Assembly: GCF_001544455.2 (NCBI RefSeq)
Contig: NZ_FCOC02000024.1
Coordinates: 1-64,000, forward strand
DNA from: Caballeronia sordidicola
GTDB taxonomy: Bacteria > Pseudomonadota > Gammaproteobacteria > Burkholderiales > Burkholderiaceae
Direction of reading: 5' to 3'
DNA length: 64,000 nucleotides
Within the stretch, counting starts at the first letter, position 1; the number at the start of each line of letters is the position of its first letter. Shown here in pieces: positions 29,488 through 38,258 of the stretch. The notes below the pieces were generated by a model. That model searched no databases, was not told where the DNA came from, and worked only from the letters and a program-made list of their open reading frames with translations. A program made the translations under genes and the position numbers.

Positions 29488-30480
29488 ATGTCGTCCACTG
29501 CCACTTCCTCCCCAAACGCCGCCAACGTGCTCGAGCCTATCGCCGAGGACATGCAGCAGGTCAATCGCGTCATCCGGCAGCGCCTGGCATCCGAAGTGAT
29601 GCTGATCAACCAGATTTCCGAATACATCATCGGGGCCGGCGGCAAACGGCTCCGTCCCGCGCTGCTGCTACTCGTGGCGGGCGCGCTTGGAGACACCACT
29701 GGTCACCGGCATGAGCTGGCTGCGGTGGTGGAGTTCATCCATACGGCGACCCTGCTGCACGATGACGTCGTCGACGAATCCGATCTCCGGCGCGGCCGCA
29801 AGACCGCGAACGCGCTGTTCGGCAATGCGGCGAGCGTGCTTGTCGGCGACTTTCTTTACTCGCGGTCGTTCGAAATGATGGTCGGCGTAGGCAAGATGCG
29901 CGTGATGGAGATCCTTTCGGTCGCGACCAACGTGATCTCCGAAGGCGAAGTGCTGCAGTTGCTCAACATGCACGACCCGGATGTAGATGAAGCGCGGTAC
30001 ATGCAGGTGATCCGCTACAAGACGGCGAAGCTTTTCGAAGCAGCGGCGCAGCTTGGCGCGGTGCTGTCCGGGTCGGACGCCAAGACGGAGGCCGCCGCGG
30101 CGGAATTCGGGCGGCGCATTGGCACGGCGTTCCAGATCATGGACGACTGGCTCGACTACACGGGCACGGCGGAATCCATGGGGAAAAACGCGGGCGACGA
30201 TCTGCGCGAAGGCAAACCCACGCTTCCGCTCATCTACTTGATGGAGCACGGCACGGCGCAACAGGCGGCGCTTGCGCGCGAGGCTATCGAACAAGGCGGC
30301 ACCGATAAATTCGATACTATTTTCGAAGCCATTACCACCTCGGGCGCGCTCGATCACACGCTGAAATGCGCGCGTCAGGAAGCGCAGGCGGCGGCAAACG
30401 CAATTTCTGCGTTTCCAGATTCCATTTTTAAAGAGAGCCTGCTAGAATTATGTTCTTACTCGACGGCAAGACAGTCCTGA
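29488..30480 (+). CDS. ispB: trans-polyprenyl (octaprenyl) diphosphate synthase
   Basis: A 330-residue prenyltransferase building the ubiquinone side chain. The first aspartate-rich motif is LLHDDVVDESD and the second is QIMDDWLDYTG, with GGKRLRPALLLL binding isopentenyl diphosphate. The ATG at 29488 is chosen over a TTG three codons earlier. It is divergent from rplU, as in E. coli. tRNA-Pro begins 31 bases past its stop. Confidence 0.95.
   Translation: MSSTATSSPNAANVLEPIAEDMQQVNRVIRQRLASEVMLINQISEYIIGAGGKRLRPALLLLVAGALGDTTGHRHELAAVVEFIHTATLLHDDVVDESDLRRGRKTANALFGNAASVLVGDFLYSRSFEMMVGVGKMRVMEILSVATNVISEGEVLQLLNMHDPDVDEARYMQVIRYKTAKLFEAAAQLGAVLSGSDAKTEAAAAEFGRRIGTAFQIMDDWLDYTGTAESMGKNAGDDLREGKPTLPLIYLMEHGTAQQAALAREAIEQGGTDKFDTIFEAITTSGALDHTLKCARQEAQAAANAISAFPDSIFKESLLELCSYSTARQS
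30420..30448 (+). promoter_or_regulatory. possible promoter of tRNA-Pro inside ispB
   Basis: TTCCAT (30420-30425) and TAGAAT (30443-30448) are 17 bases apart within the last codons of ispB, about 63 bases ahead of the tRNA. The -35 is weak, and co-transcription with ispB is equally possible. Confidence 0.3.
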
Positions 30481-30511
30481 AAAGGAAACAAACCGTCTCT
30501 GAGTGAATATT

Positions 30512-30588
30512 CGGGGTGTAGCTTAGCCTGGTAGAGCGCTACGTTCGGGACGTAGAGGCCGGAGGTTCGAATCCTCTCACCCCGACCA
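30512..30588 (+). tRNA. tRNA-Pro (anticodon CGG)
   Basis: A 77-base cloverleaf with encoded CCA. The acceptor stem CGGGGTG pairs with CACCCCG. The anticodon arm CTACG-TTCGGGA-CGTAG gives CGG at 30546-30548, reading codon CCG, and the T arm contains GGTTCGAATCC. The terminator at 30613-30648 follows. Confidence 0.97.
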
Positions 30589-30612
30589 GAATTATCCTTG
30601 TTAGATCGAGGT

Positions 30613-30648
30613 AAAAACCGCCCAGCTTGCTGGGCGGTTTTTGTTTTT
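30613..30648 (+). terminator. rho-independent terminator after tRNA-Pro
   Basis: AAAAACCGCCCAGC and GCTGGGCGGTTTTT form a 14-bp perfect stem around TT, followed by GTTTTT. Confidence 0.93.
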
Positions 30649-30668
30649 GGGGCTCCTCTTGCGGCGTC

Positions 30669-30926
30669 TTATAGCAAGACATCCAACCGCCTCATCACGC
30701 CAATCAGGACTGCATGCCTACACGGTCCGTCCCCAATCAAAGATAGCTCAAAATCGGGATCATCAGCGCTCTGTAGTTCCACCGCCGTAGAAGCTCGCGC
30801 GTCACGCCGGCACGCTTTCTCATAATGCTTGTTATGAGAAACAAATCGTACGGTTGGTTTTACGTGCGCCAAGTCACATTCGATTTCAATTGTTTTAATT
30901 ACAGTCCCATCTTGATCCGAGCGCAT
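30669..30926 (-). CDS. possible small hypothetical protein
   Basis: An 85-residue open frame from an ATG at 30926 (MRSDQDGTVIKTIEIECDLAHVK...). No family is recognised. The protein composition is ordinary and not shadow-like, and nothing is coded on the other strand here. However, no Shine-Dalgarno sequence precedes the ATG, and the DNA is visibly richer in A and T than its surroundings. It could be a remnant or a chance frame in a transferred stretch. Confidence 0.35.
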   Translation of the reverse strand: MRSDQDGTVIKTIEIECDLAHVKPTVRFVSHNKHYEKACRRDARASTAVELQSADDPDFELSLIGDGPCRHAVLIGVMRRLDVLL

Positions 30927-30955
30927 GAACGACGAGAGGCAGGGAGTGTTGTGGA

Positions 30956-32116
30956 ATGAAGACTGAACGAGGCGAAATAAAAGCATCGCTGAAAATCATC
31001 CATCTTGCCAATCATGTTCTAGAGATCGGTAATGGCATCGTGAACGTTGTGATAGACCTTGCTTGCAGCCAGGCCGACGCCGGGCATGATGTGGTTGTTG
31101 CAAGCGCCGGCGGGGAATATGAAGCCGTTCTCGCCAAGCATGGCGTAAAACATGTCCACCTTGAGCAGAAACCCCAACTACATAAATTGCCAAGCATGTG
31201 CCGGAAGTTCGATGAGCTTGTGGTGCGTGAAAAGCCGGACGTCGTGCATGTGCACATGATGACCGGAGCGCTGATCGCCAAAATCGTCCGCTTGTGGCGT
31301 TCCTATCGCATTGTCAGCACCGTGCACAATGAATTCCAACGCTCCGCAAGGCTTATGGGCGTGGCCGATATTGTTGTCGCAGTCAGCGCCGCCGTCGAAA
31401 AGGCAATGATAAGACGCGGCATACCCGCAGCCCGCATGCGCAACATCGAAAACGGCACAATTGACTCCCCTCGCCGCAAGCAAAGCGTCGAGCGTCCAGC
31501 GGTTCCAGAGCTGGTCCATCCAAATGTCGTCACTATTGCGGGCATGTACCGCCGCAAGGGCATTGCCGTGCTGATGGATGCGTTCTCACGCATCGAACGC
31601 AGCAAAGGCGCGCATTTGTACCTGATAGGCGATGGCCCTGATCGCGCGGAGTTCGAACAGTTGATGCTCAAGTACGCCATGTGCGACCGGGTGCATTTTC
31701 TCGGTTTCCAGACGAACGCGGCGGCGTTCCTTAAACAAACCGATATCTTCGCGCTCGCTTCGTTCAATGATCCATGTCCGCTTGTCATAAGCGAGGCACG
31801 CGAAGCCGGCTGCCCTATCGTTGGCTCGAGCGTGGACGGCGTTCCGCAGGCGCTGGACTTTGGCGAGGCCGGCCTCCTTGTGCCCCCCGGTGACGTTGGC
31901 GCACTTGCGGGCGCGCTGGATACCTTGCTCACGGATTCAGCAGTGCGTGCGGACTGGGCGGATCGAGCAAAGGCAAATCTTGACCGGCTCCGCGTGAGCC
32001 GAGTGAGCCAGGACTATCTCGCGATTTATGAGGAAACCATTGGACGCGAGCCGTCGCGCATAGCCACGAGCAACGGACGTTCGAAAACGGCCTTGGCGGA
32101 AACAGAAACGGTCTGA
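30956..32116 (+). CDS. GT4-family glycosyltransferase
   Basis: A 386-residue two-domain GT-B enzyme. The N-terminal acceptor domain begins LKIIHLANHVLEIGNGIVNVVIDLA. The C-terminal donor domain shows VTIAGMYRRKGIAVLMDAF, HLYLIGDGPDR and the E-x7-E region near REAGCPIVGSSVDGVPQ, as in group 1 glycosyltransferases using nucleotide sugars. It is not in a polysaccharide cluster, so the acceptor (LPS, capsule or small molecule) is unknown. AGGGAG lies nine bases before the ATG. It stands alone downstream of tRNA-Pro. Confidence 0.9.
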   Translation: MKTERGEIKASLKIIHLANHVLEIGNGIVNVVIDLACSQADAGHDVVVASAGGEYEAVLAKHGVKHVHLEQKPQLHKLPSMCRKFDELVVREKPDVVHVHMMTGALIAKIVRLWRSYRIVSTVHNEFQRSARLMGVADIVVAVSAAVEKAMIRRGIPAARMRNIENGTIDSPRRKQSVERPAVPELVHPNVVTIAGMYRRKGIAVLMDAFSRIERSKGAHLYLIGDGPDRAEFEQLMLKYAMCDRVHFLGFQTNAAAFLKQTDIFALASFNDPCPLVISEAREAGCPIVGSSVDGVPQALDFGEAGLLVPPGDVGALAGALDTLLTDSAVRADWADRAKANLDRLRVSRVSQDYLAIYEETIGREPSRIATSNGRSKTALAETETV

Positions 32117-32344
32117 GCCGAAATCCCCGCTGCAATCCGCTAGTCTGGCGAGCGGAGAAATTTTTGTCCGGCCGCTTTATCTTCTGCAACGCGCACATCA
32201 CAGGCGACAAAACCAAAAGCCGCCGCGCTTGTATCGCTTCGCTCGATTTGCAGGCGCAGTTCGCCAGGCCTCTCCTTGTTTTGAGACCGGCTTCTATTCA
32301 TGCGAGTATCGTGTAACCCTTTTCTGCCTCTCGCAGGACATGTC

Positions 32345-32746
32345 ATGGGTTTATCGAGACTTGCATCGCCGCCAGTGTCAAACGCGCGCCGCCTAGCGCT
32401 TGCGTTCGTGTTCCTCTGGTTTGCGATCGGCGGGATCTGCCATTTCCTGCTGACGCCTTTTTTCGTGCAGATCGTGCCGCCGTTCGTACCCGCGCCCATC
32501 GCGGCCGTGATTATCAGCGGGGTTTTCGAATTGCTCGGCGCCGCCGGAATCGCGATCAGACGCACGCGGTCCATGGCGGGAATCGGGCTCGCACTCCTGA
32601 CCATCGCGGTGACGCCGGCCAATATCTTCATGCTCCAGCACGCTGAACTCTTTCCCAGCATTCCCGTATGGCTCCTCGTTGCGCGTTTGCCGCTTCAGCT
32701 CGCGCTGATCGCGTGTATCGTGTGGAGCACGCAACGCAGTCATTAA
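32345..32746 (+). CDS. DoxX-like small membrane protein
   Basis: A 133-residue protein with four hydrophobic helices (LALAFVFLWFAIGGICHF near the start, the last one LQLALIACIVW). The layout and the GxxHF motif after helix 1 fit the DoxX/DoxD superfamily of small quinone- or redox-associated membrane proteins. The ATG at 32345 has AGGAC upstream; 15 extra codons of the open frame are rejected. The metallopeptidase gene starts 15 bp later, so the two are probably co-transcribed. Confidence 0.78.
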   Translation: MGLSRLASPPVSNARRLALAFVFLWFAIGGICHFLLTPFFVQIVPPFVPAPIAAVIISGVFELLGAAGIAIRRTRSMAGIGLALLTIAVTPANIFMLQHAELFPSIPVWLLVARLPLQLALIACIVWSTQRSH

Positions 32747-32761
32747 GCAAGTGGTATCGCC

Positions 32762-33271
32762 ATGCTTCCTCTGAAATACCTGAGCGCCTATCCGCAAACG
32801 CTTCAGGACAAGGTTCGCAAACTGATCGCCGACGACAAGCTCGGCATGTATCTCGCCGACCGGTATCCACATCGGCATGCCGTGCAGTCGGATCGCGCGC
32901 TCTATGAATACACGACCGACCTGAAGCAGGAGTTTCTGCGCGTGGCGCCAGCCATCGACAAAGTCATGTACGACGCCAAGCTGGACGTGCTGCGGCATGC
33001 GCTTGGCCTGCATACGGCCATATCGCGTGTGCAGGGCGGCAAGCTCAAGGCGAAAAAGGAGATCCGCGTGGCGTCGCTTTTCAAGGAAGCGCCGCCGGAA
33101 TTCCTGCGCATGATCGTTGTGCACGAACTCGCGCATCTGAAGGAAAGCGATCACAACAAGGCGTTTTATCGGCTGTGCGAATTCATGCAGCCCGGATATC
33201 ACCAGATCGAGTTCGATCTGCGTGTGTACCTGACGCAACGCGACCTCGTGCGCGATTCTTCCATCAAATAG
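32762..33271 (+). CDS. YgjP-like M48-type metallopeptidase
   Basis: A 169-residue protein with the zinc motif VVHELAHLKESDHNKAFYRLC (HELAH near residue 122), typical of the YgjP/DUF45 family of small gluzincins. It lacks a signal peptide, so it is probably cytoplasmic. Family activity is poorly defined, with both protease and nucleotide-related roles proposed. Its 95-residue N-terminal part is not recognisable to me. Confidence 0.83.
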   Translation: MLPLKYLSAYPQTLQDKVRKLIADDKLGMYLADRYPHRHAVQSDRALYEYTTDLKQEFLRVAPAIDKVMYDAKLDVLRHALGLHTAISRVQGGKLKAKKEIRVASLFKEAPPEFLRMIVVHELAHLKESDHNKAFYRLCEFMQPGYHQIEFDLRVYLTQRDLVRDSSIK

Positions 33272-33277
33272 TTTTTG

Positions 33278-34819
33278 TCAGTCCGCCGCTGCGTGCACGA
33301 GGGTTTCGCCCGGAACCGGGCGCGCTGGCCGGATCAGCAACACGAGCGGCACGACCAGCAAGGTCGCGACGAACATCAGCTTGAAGTCGTTCAGGTACGC
33401 GATCATCTGCGCCTGCTGGTTGATGGTTTGATCCATCAGCGCGAGACTCATCTGCGAACCGCCTTGCAGCATGGGTTGCATCGATGGATTGAAAACGTTC
33501 ACATTCGCCGCGAGATCGGCGTGTGCGACCTGCGTGTTGCGCGTCATCATGGTTTGCACGATCGATATGCCAATGCTGCTGCCAATATTGCGCATCAGGC
33601 TATAGGTCGCGGTGCCGTCGGCGCGGAGTTCAGGCGTCAAGGTTGAGAACGTCAGCGCGCTCAGGGGCACGAATACGAAACCAAGGCCGAAGCCCTGGAT
33701 CACGCCGGGCCAGACAATGTCGGACACCGAGAGCACCAGCGTGTATTGCATCATCTGCCATAGCGCGAACGCCGAAATCAGGAAGCCTGCGAGCAGGAGC
33801 AGCCGCGCGTCGGTGCGTCGAAGCATGCGTCCCGCGATCAGCATGGCGAGCATGGTGCCCGCGCCGCTTGGCGCGGTGACAAGGCCGGTGGTCGCGACCG
33901 GATAGTTCATCAGGTTTTGCAGCATGGGCGGCAAGAGCGCGCGCGTGGCGTACATCACCGCGCCGATCACGAAAATAAAAAATACCCCGGTCGCGAAATT
34001 CCTGTCCTTCAGCAACTCGTATTTGAAGAACGAGCGCTTGCCCGCCGTCGCGGTGTGCGCGAGGAAAAAGATAAAACTGAGCGCCGCGAGAATGGCTTCA
34101 ATACGAATTTCGAGCGAACCGAACCAGTCCAGTTGTTCGCCACGATCCAGCATGGCCTGGAATGCGCCGATCGCGATGCCGAGTGTGGCGAAGCCGAATG
34201 CATCGAACTTCACGCCATGCTTTGCGGCGCGCGCTGGCAGGAAAGTAAGCACGCCAAAAAGCGCAAACGCACCAATGGGCACGTTGATGAAAAACACCCA
34301 GCGCCAGTTGTAGCTATCCGTGAGCCACCCGCCGAGCGTTGGCCCGAGGATCGGCCCGACCATCACGCCCATGCCCCAGACGGCCATCGCCTGGCCCTGC
34401 TTTTCACGTGGATTGATGTCGAGCAGGATGGATTGCGAAAGCGGCACGAGCGACGCGCCGAAAATGCCCTGCAACAAGCGCGACGCAACGATCTGCGCAA
34501 GCGTTTCCGATAACCCGCACAGCGCGGACGCAACCGTGAAACCACCGATCGATATGATCAGCAAGCGTTTCGTGCTCAGGCGGTCGGAGAGCCAGCCAGT
34601 AAGCGGCGTGGCGATGGCGGCGGCCACGATGTAGGACGTCAGCACCCACGTGATCTCGTCCTGCGACGCCGACAGCGTGCCCTGCATATGCGGCAACGCG
34701 ACATTGGCGATTGTGCTGTCGAGCGTCTGGATCAGCGTGGCAAGCATGATCGAGATGGTCAACATGGGCCGGTTGAGCGGCGCGTCAGCGGCGCTCGATG
34801 GCATTGATTCAGAGGACAT
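33278..34819 (-). CDS. DHA2-family multidrug exporter (EmrB-like)
   Basis: A 513-residue inner-membrane proton antiporter with 14 hydrophobic helices. Helix 1 has LDSTIANVALPHMQG (motif D1), the helix 2-3 loop has GWLSDRLSTKRLL (motif A), and helix 5 has GPILGPTLGGWL (motif C). EmrB-type pumps normally pair with a periplasmic adaptor (EmrA), and none is adjacent. It is divergent from a MarR-family gene, and its promoter overlaps a perfect 20-bp palindrome, so repression by that MarR is likely. Confidence 0.93.
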   Translation of the reverse strand: MSSESMPSSAADAPLNRPMLTISIMLATLIQTLDSTIANVALPHMQGTLSASQDEITWVLTSYIVAAAIATPLTGWLSDRLSTKRLLIISIGGFTVASALCGLSETLAQIVASRLLQGIFGASLVPLSQSILLDINPREKQGQAMAVWGMGVMVGPILGPTLGGWLTDSYNWRWVFFINVPIGAFALFGVLTFLPARAAKHGVKFDAFGFATLGIAIGAFQAMLDRGEQLDWFGSLEIRIEAILAALSFIFFLAHTATAGKRSFFKYELLKDRNFATGVFFIFVIGAVMYATRALLPPMLQNLMNYPVATTGLVTAPSGAGTMLAMLIAGRMLRRTDARLLLLAGFLISAFALWQMMQYTLVLSVSDIVWPGVIQGFGLGFVFVPLSALTFSTLTPELRADGTATYSLMRNIGSSIGISIVQTMMTRNTQVAHADLAANVNVFNPSMQPMLQGGSQMSLALMDQTINQQAQMIAYLNDFKLMFVATLLVVPLVLLIRPARPVPGETLVHAAAD

Positions 34820-34843
34820 TCAGACGCCGGATCGTGGGATCAA

Positions 34844-34863
34844 ATAATAAGCATGCTTATTAT
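34844..34863. promoter_or_regulatory. 20-bp perfect palindrome, probable MarR operator
   Basis: ATAATAAGCA followed by TGCTTATTAT is an exact palindrome. It overlaps the -10 element of the efflux gene and its transcription start. Size and A+T-rich arms fit MarR-family operators. Confidence 0.85.
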
Positions 34864-34886
34864 AACGACGCTCATAATCGTGACAA
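34859..34886 (-). promoter_or_regulatory. promoter of the EmrB-like exporter gene
   Basis: On the minus strand -35 TTGTCA (34881-34886) and -10 TATAAT (34859-34864) are 16 bases apart. The -10 lies almost wholly inside the palindromic operator. Confidence 0.82.
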
Positions 34887-34958
34887 GAGATCAAAAACCC
34901 GGACAAACCCGTACGCCTCAAACACGCCTTTACTAGCGGTGGACGCGAGCATCTTTCG

Positions 34959-34964
34959 TATAAT
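34959..34964 (+). promoter_or_regulatory. -10 element of the marR-type gene
   Basis: TATAAT ends six bases before the ATG at 34971, so transcription would begin at or next to the start codon. No -35 match and no Shine-Dalgarno sequence are visible. Confidence 0.5.
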
Positions 34965-34970
34965 CAAGAA

Positions 34971-35414
34971 ATGGAAACGCATCTCGACAAGCGCTTTGGC
35001 TTTTTGATTTCGGACGTGGGGCGCTTGTGCAGCAAGCGCTTCGACGAACTCGCGAAATCGTCCCTCGATCTCACGCGGGCGCAATGCCGCGCGCTCGCGT
35101 ATCTGTCGCATTTCGGCGATGTCAATCAGGCGCGCCTCGCCGACCTGCTGGAAGTCGCCCCCATATCGGCGGGTCGTTTGCTCGACCGCATGGAAGAAGG
35201 CGGCTGGATAGAACGCTTTTCCAATCCCGACGACCGTCGCGAGCGCACTGTGCGAATGACGGCGAAAGCCGAAGGTGCGCTCGGGAAAGCGCGGCGTGTA
35301 GGCGACGCGGTGGCAACCGAAGCGCTTGCCGGCCTGGACGCGCAAGAACGTGCGCAATTGATCTCATTGCTGCGCCGCGTTCGTGTAAACCTGAGCACGA
35401 TCGTGGACGAGTAA
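34971..35414 (+). CDS. MarR-family transcriptional regulator
   Basis: A 147-residue winged-helix repressor. The core reads LTRAQCRALAYLSHFGDVNQARLADLLEVAPISAGRLLDRMEEGGWIERFSNPDDRRERTVRMT, the standard MarR recognition helix and wing DxRxR. These proteins usually release DNA on binding phenolic or other toxic compounds. It is divergent from the EmrB-like pump across 151 bp containing a 20-bp palindrome. The message may be leaderless. Confidence 0.94.
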   Translation: METHLDKRFGFLISDVGRLCSKRFDELAKSSLDLTRAQCRALAYLSHFGDVNQARLADLLEVAPISAGRLLDRMEEGGWIERFSNPDDRRERTVRMTAKAEGALGKARRVGDAVATEALAGLDAQERAQLISLLRRVRVNLSTIVDE

Positions 35415-35526
35415 TAAAAAACCGCAATCCTGTGCAGGAGGTCCGGCTCTTGCTACAGGGCGTGTCGACCGTCACGCGTCAGCTCGCGCGTGGGCACGTC
35501 CACGCCGCCCTCTTCCGGAATCTCAC

Positions 35527-36810
35527 ATGCTCCTCTTCGCCATACCGGTCACGGTTCTCGTTACGCTGATTGTCGTGGTGATCCTGGCGAACTTCGTGAG
35601 CGGTGAAAAGAAGGTCGAACACAATATCGACCGGTTGTATTCCAGTGACGATCCCCAGTTCATCCGCTCGATGAGCTTGCTGCTGGGGCCGCCGGTGACA
35701 TCGGGGAATCAATATCGCGTGCTGCTCAACGGCGACGAAATCTTTCCATCGATGCTCGAAGGCATCCGCTCGGCCCGGGAAACCATCACGTTCGAGACAT
35801 TCATCTACTGGTCGGGGGAGATCGGGGCGCAGTTTGCGTCGGCGTTATCGGAGAAAGCGCGCGCGGGCGTGGCCGTGCATGTGCTGCTCGACTGGATGGG
35901 CTGCAAGAAAATGGACCGCAAGTATCTGGACGAACTGCGTCAGGCCGGCGCCGAAGTCGTGCAGTACCACAAGCCGCACTGGACCGGCCTCGGGCGTATG
36001 AACAACCGGACGCATCGCAAGTTGCTGATCATCGACGGGCGCGCGGGTTTCACCGGCGGCGTGGGCATCGCGGAAGAATGGACGGGCCACGCGCAAAACG
36101 AGAAACACTGGCGCGATACCCATTTTCGCGTGGAAGGTCCGGTTGTCGGGCACATGCAGGCCGTGTTCATGGACAACTGGATCAAGGCGACCGGCAACGT
36201 GCTGCACGGTCCCAAGTATTTTCCCGATGTCAAGCCGTTGCCGGAAGGCGAAGCGAACGACGGCGTCGCGCACATGTTCAGCAGTTCGCCCACACACGGC
36301 GCGGACGACATGGAATTGATGTATCTGATGGCGATCACGGCGGCGTCGGCGAGTATCGACCTGGCGAGCGCGTACTTTGTCCCGGATGGCCTCGCGATCA
36401 ACGCACTGGTGGAGGCCGCGCGGCGCGGCGTGAAGGTGCGCATTGTCACGCCGGGAAAGCGTATCGATACCCACACCGTGCGCGAAGCGTCGCGCGCGTG
36501 CTGGGGCGATCTGCTGGCGGCGGGCGTGGAGATCCACGAATATCAGCCGACCATGTTCCATTGCAAGCTGCTCGTGGTGGACGAGTTTCTTGTGTCGGTG
36601 GGATCGACGAATTTCGACAGCCGTTCTTTCAAGCTCAACGACGAAGCCAATCTCAATATCTACGACCGTACGTTCGCGCAGCAGCAAAGCGCGATCTTCG
36701 ACGCCGATATCGAACGATCGCAACAAGTCACGTATGAGGACTGGCTGAAGCGGCCGGCTCTGGAAAAGCTGATCGAGAAAGCCGTGCCGCTGCTCGACTG
36801 GCAACTTTGA
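35527..36810 (+). CDS. cardiolipin synthase (phospholipase D family)
   Basis: A 427-residue membrane-associated enzyme that condenses phosphatidyl groups to cardiolipin. It has one N-terminal hydrophobic helix (LLFAIPVTVLVTLIVVVILANFV) and two HKD catalytic motifs, HRKLLIIDG near residue 160 and HCKLLVVDE near residue 345. Overall it resembles ClsB-type synthases. It follows the marR gene by 112 bp on the same strand, with convergent CaiB-type gene 9 bp beyond its end. Confidence 0.92.
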   Translation: MLLFAIPVTVLVTLIVVVILANFVSGEKKVEHNIDRLYSSDDPQFIRSMSLLLGPPVTSGNQYRVLLNGDEIFPSMLEGIRSARETITFETFIYWSGEIGAQFASALSEKARAGVAVHVLLDWMGCKKMDRKYLDELRQAGAEVVQYHKPHWTGLGRMNNRTHRKLLIIDGRAGFTGGVGIAEEWTGHAQNEKHWRDTHFRVEGPVVGHMQAVFMDNWIKATGNVLHGPKYFPDVKPLPEGEANDGVAHMFSSSPTHGADDMELMYLMAITAASASIDLASAYFVPDGLAINALVEAARRGVKVRIVTPGKRIDTHTVREASRACWGDLLAAGVEIHEYQPTMFHCKLLVVDEFLVSVGSTNFDSRSFKLNDEANLNIYDRTFAQQQSAIFDADIERSQQVTYEDWLKRPALEKLIEKAVPLLDWQL

Positions 36811-36819
36811 TGTGCCGCT

Positions 36820-38082
36820 TCATGCGCCAATCACGCCGGCCTGAACCAGTTCACTGATTTTTGCATCGTCGAGACCCAGCACCTCGCGTAATACCGCGTT
36901 CGTGTGCTCGCCGAGCATCGGCGGCGCGTGGTCGTATTGAACCGGCGTGGCCGACAGGCGCAGCGGGCTCGCCACTGTAGGCGCGACACCCGCCACGGGA
37001 TGCGCAATCTCCCGCGCTGCCCCGCGATGCACAGCCTGCTCCGAACCAAACGCCTGCTCGATATCGTTGATCGGCCCGCACGGCACGCCGCACGCTTCGA
37101 GCGCTTCAACCCAGGCGTCGCGCGTGCGGGTCGCGAACACCGCCGCCAGTTGCGGCAGCAGTTCCGCGCGATTCACGCTGCGCCCGCTGTTGGTGGCGAA
37201 ACGTGAATCGATGGCGAGTTCCGGCACGTTCATGGCCGTGCAGAGCGCGCGGAACTGGCCGTCGTTCCCGCACGCGACGATCACGTGTCCGTCGCTCGCC
37301 GCGAAAGTCTGATACGGCACGATGTTCGGATGCGCATTGCCCATGCGCCGGGGCGCGACGCCAGTGGTGAGGTAGTTCATCGACTGGTTGGCGAGCATGG
37401 CGAGCTGACAGTCGAGCAACGCAATGTCCAGATGCTGTCCGAGTCCGCTCTTTTCGCGCTCCATGAGCGCCGCGAGGATGCCGGTGGTCGCGTACATGCC
37501 GGCCATCAGGTCGGTCACAGCCACGCCGACTTTTTCGGGACCGCCGCCGGCCACGCTGTCGGGCTCGCCGGTGATGCTCATCAGGCCGCCCATGCCCTGG
37601 ATCAGGAAATCGTAGCCCGCGCGTTGCGATAACGGCCCGCTTTGACCAAAGCCCGTCACCGAGCAATGCACGAGGCGCGGGTTCAGCGCCGAGAGACTTT
37701 CATAGTCCAGGCCATATTTCTTCAGGCCGCCGACCTTGAAGTTTTCGACGACCACATCGCACGATTTCGCGAACTCACGGATCAGCGCGGCGCCCTCGGG
37801 CGAACTCATGTCGATGGCAACCGACTGCTTGTTGCGATTCGCGCAGAGGAAATAAGCGCTCTCCGAAGTGTCGCGGCCACCGGCGTCACGCAGGAACGGC
37901 GGGCCCCATGTGCGGGTATCGTCGCCCGTGCCGGGCCGCTCGATCTTGAACACTTCTGCGCCCAGGTCCGCGAGGTTCTGCGTGCACCAGGGTCCCGCCA
38001 GCACCCGCGATAAATCCAGTACACGAATGCCATCGAGTGGACGCTTTCTCGGCGCCGATGAGTTCTTGCTGTCCTGCACCAT
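36820..38082 (-). CDS. CaiB/BaiF family (class III) CoA-transferase
   Basis: A 420-residue enzyme moving CoA between carboxylic acids through an aspartyl-CoA intermediate. The N-terminal LDGIRVLDLSRVLAGPWCTQNLADLGAEVFKIERPG is the family signature, and VTDLMAGMYATTGILAALMER contains the conserved aspartate (about residue 192). Acid substrates cannot be read from sequence, and no acyl-CoA genes are adjacent. It is a single gene convergent with the cardiolipin synthase gene. Confidence 0.93.
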   Translation of the reverse strand: MVQDSKNSSAPRKRPLDGIRVLDLSRVLAGPWCTQNLADLGAEVFKIERPGTGDDTRTWGPPFLRDAGGRDTSESAYFLCANRNKQSVAIDMSSPEGAALIREFAKSCDVVVENFKVGGLKKYGLDYESLSALNPRLVHCSVTGFGQSGPLSQRAGYDFLIQGMGGLMSITGEPDSVAGGGPEKVGVAVTDLMAGMYATTGILAALMEREKSGLGQHLDIALLDCQLAMLANQSMNYLTTGVAPRRMGNAHPNIVPYQTFAASDGHVIVACGNDGQFRALCTAMNVPELAIDSRFATNSGRSVNRAELLPQLAAVFATRTRDAWVEALEACGVPCGPINDIEQAFGSEQAVHRGAAREIAHPVAGVAPTVASPLRLSATPVQYDHAPPMLGEHTNAVLREVLGLDDAKISELVQAGVIGA

Positions 38083-38202
38083 TTAAGCTCGCCTGTTTTG
38101 GGGTTACGGGGACGTATCGATTGTAGCGACCCTGGCGATTTCGCCTTGAGGAGAAAACCTGCCCGTCTTTTCAAAAACGGACCAGAATATTTGCAGCTCG
38201 CC

Positions 38203-38230
38203 GGAATATTGCGCGAGCGGCGTTCGTTTA
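38203..38230 (+). promoter_or_regulatory. candidate ECF-type promoter ahead of the secreted repeat protein
   Basis: GGAAT (38203-38207) and CGTTTA (38225-38230) lie 17 bases apart, 28 bases ahead of the ATG at 38259. The pattern resembles ECF sigma promoters (GGAAC-type -35, CGT-type -10). It is suggestive only because one example is available. Confidence 0.3.
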
Positions 38231-38258
38231 TATCCGTACATCCCAAAATGGAAGAGAC

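Noticed and set aside
30589-32344. Search for a duplicated tRNA-Pro 3' end as an attachment site
   Set aside because: By eye no copy of the T-arm/acceptor sequence was found downstream, so no island boundary is claimed.
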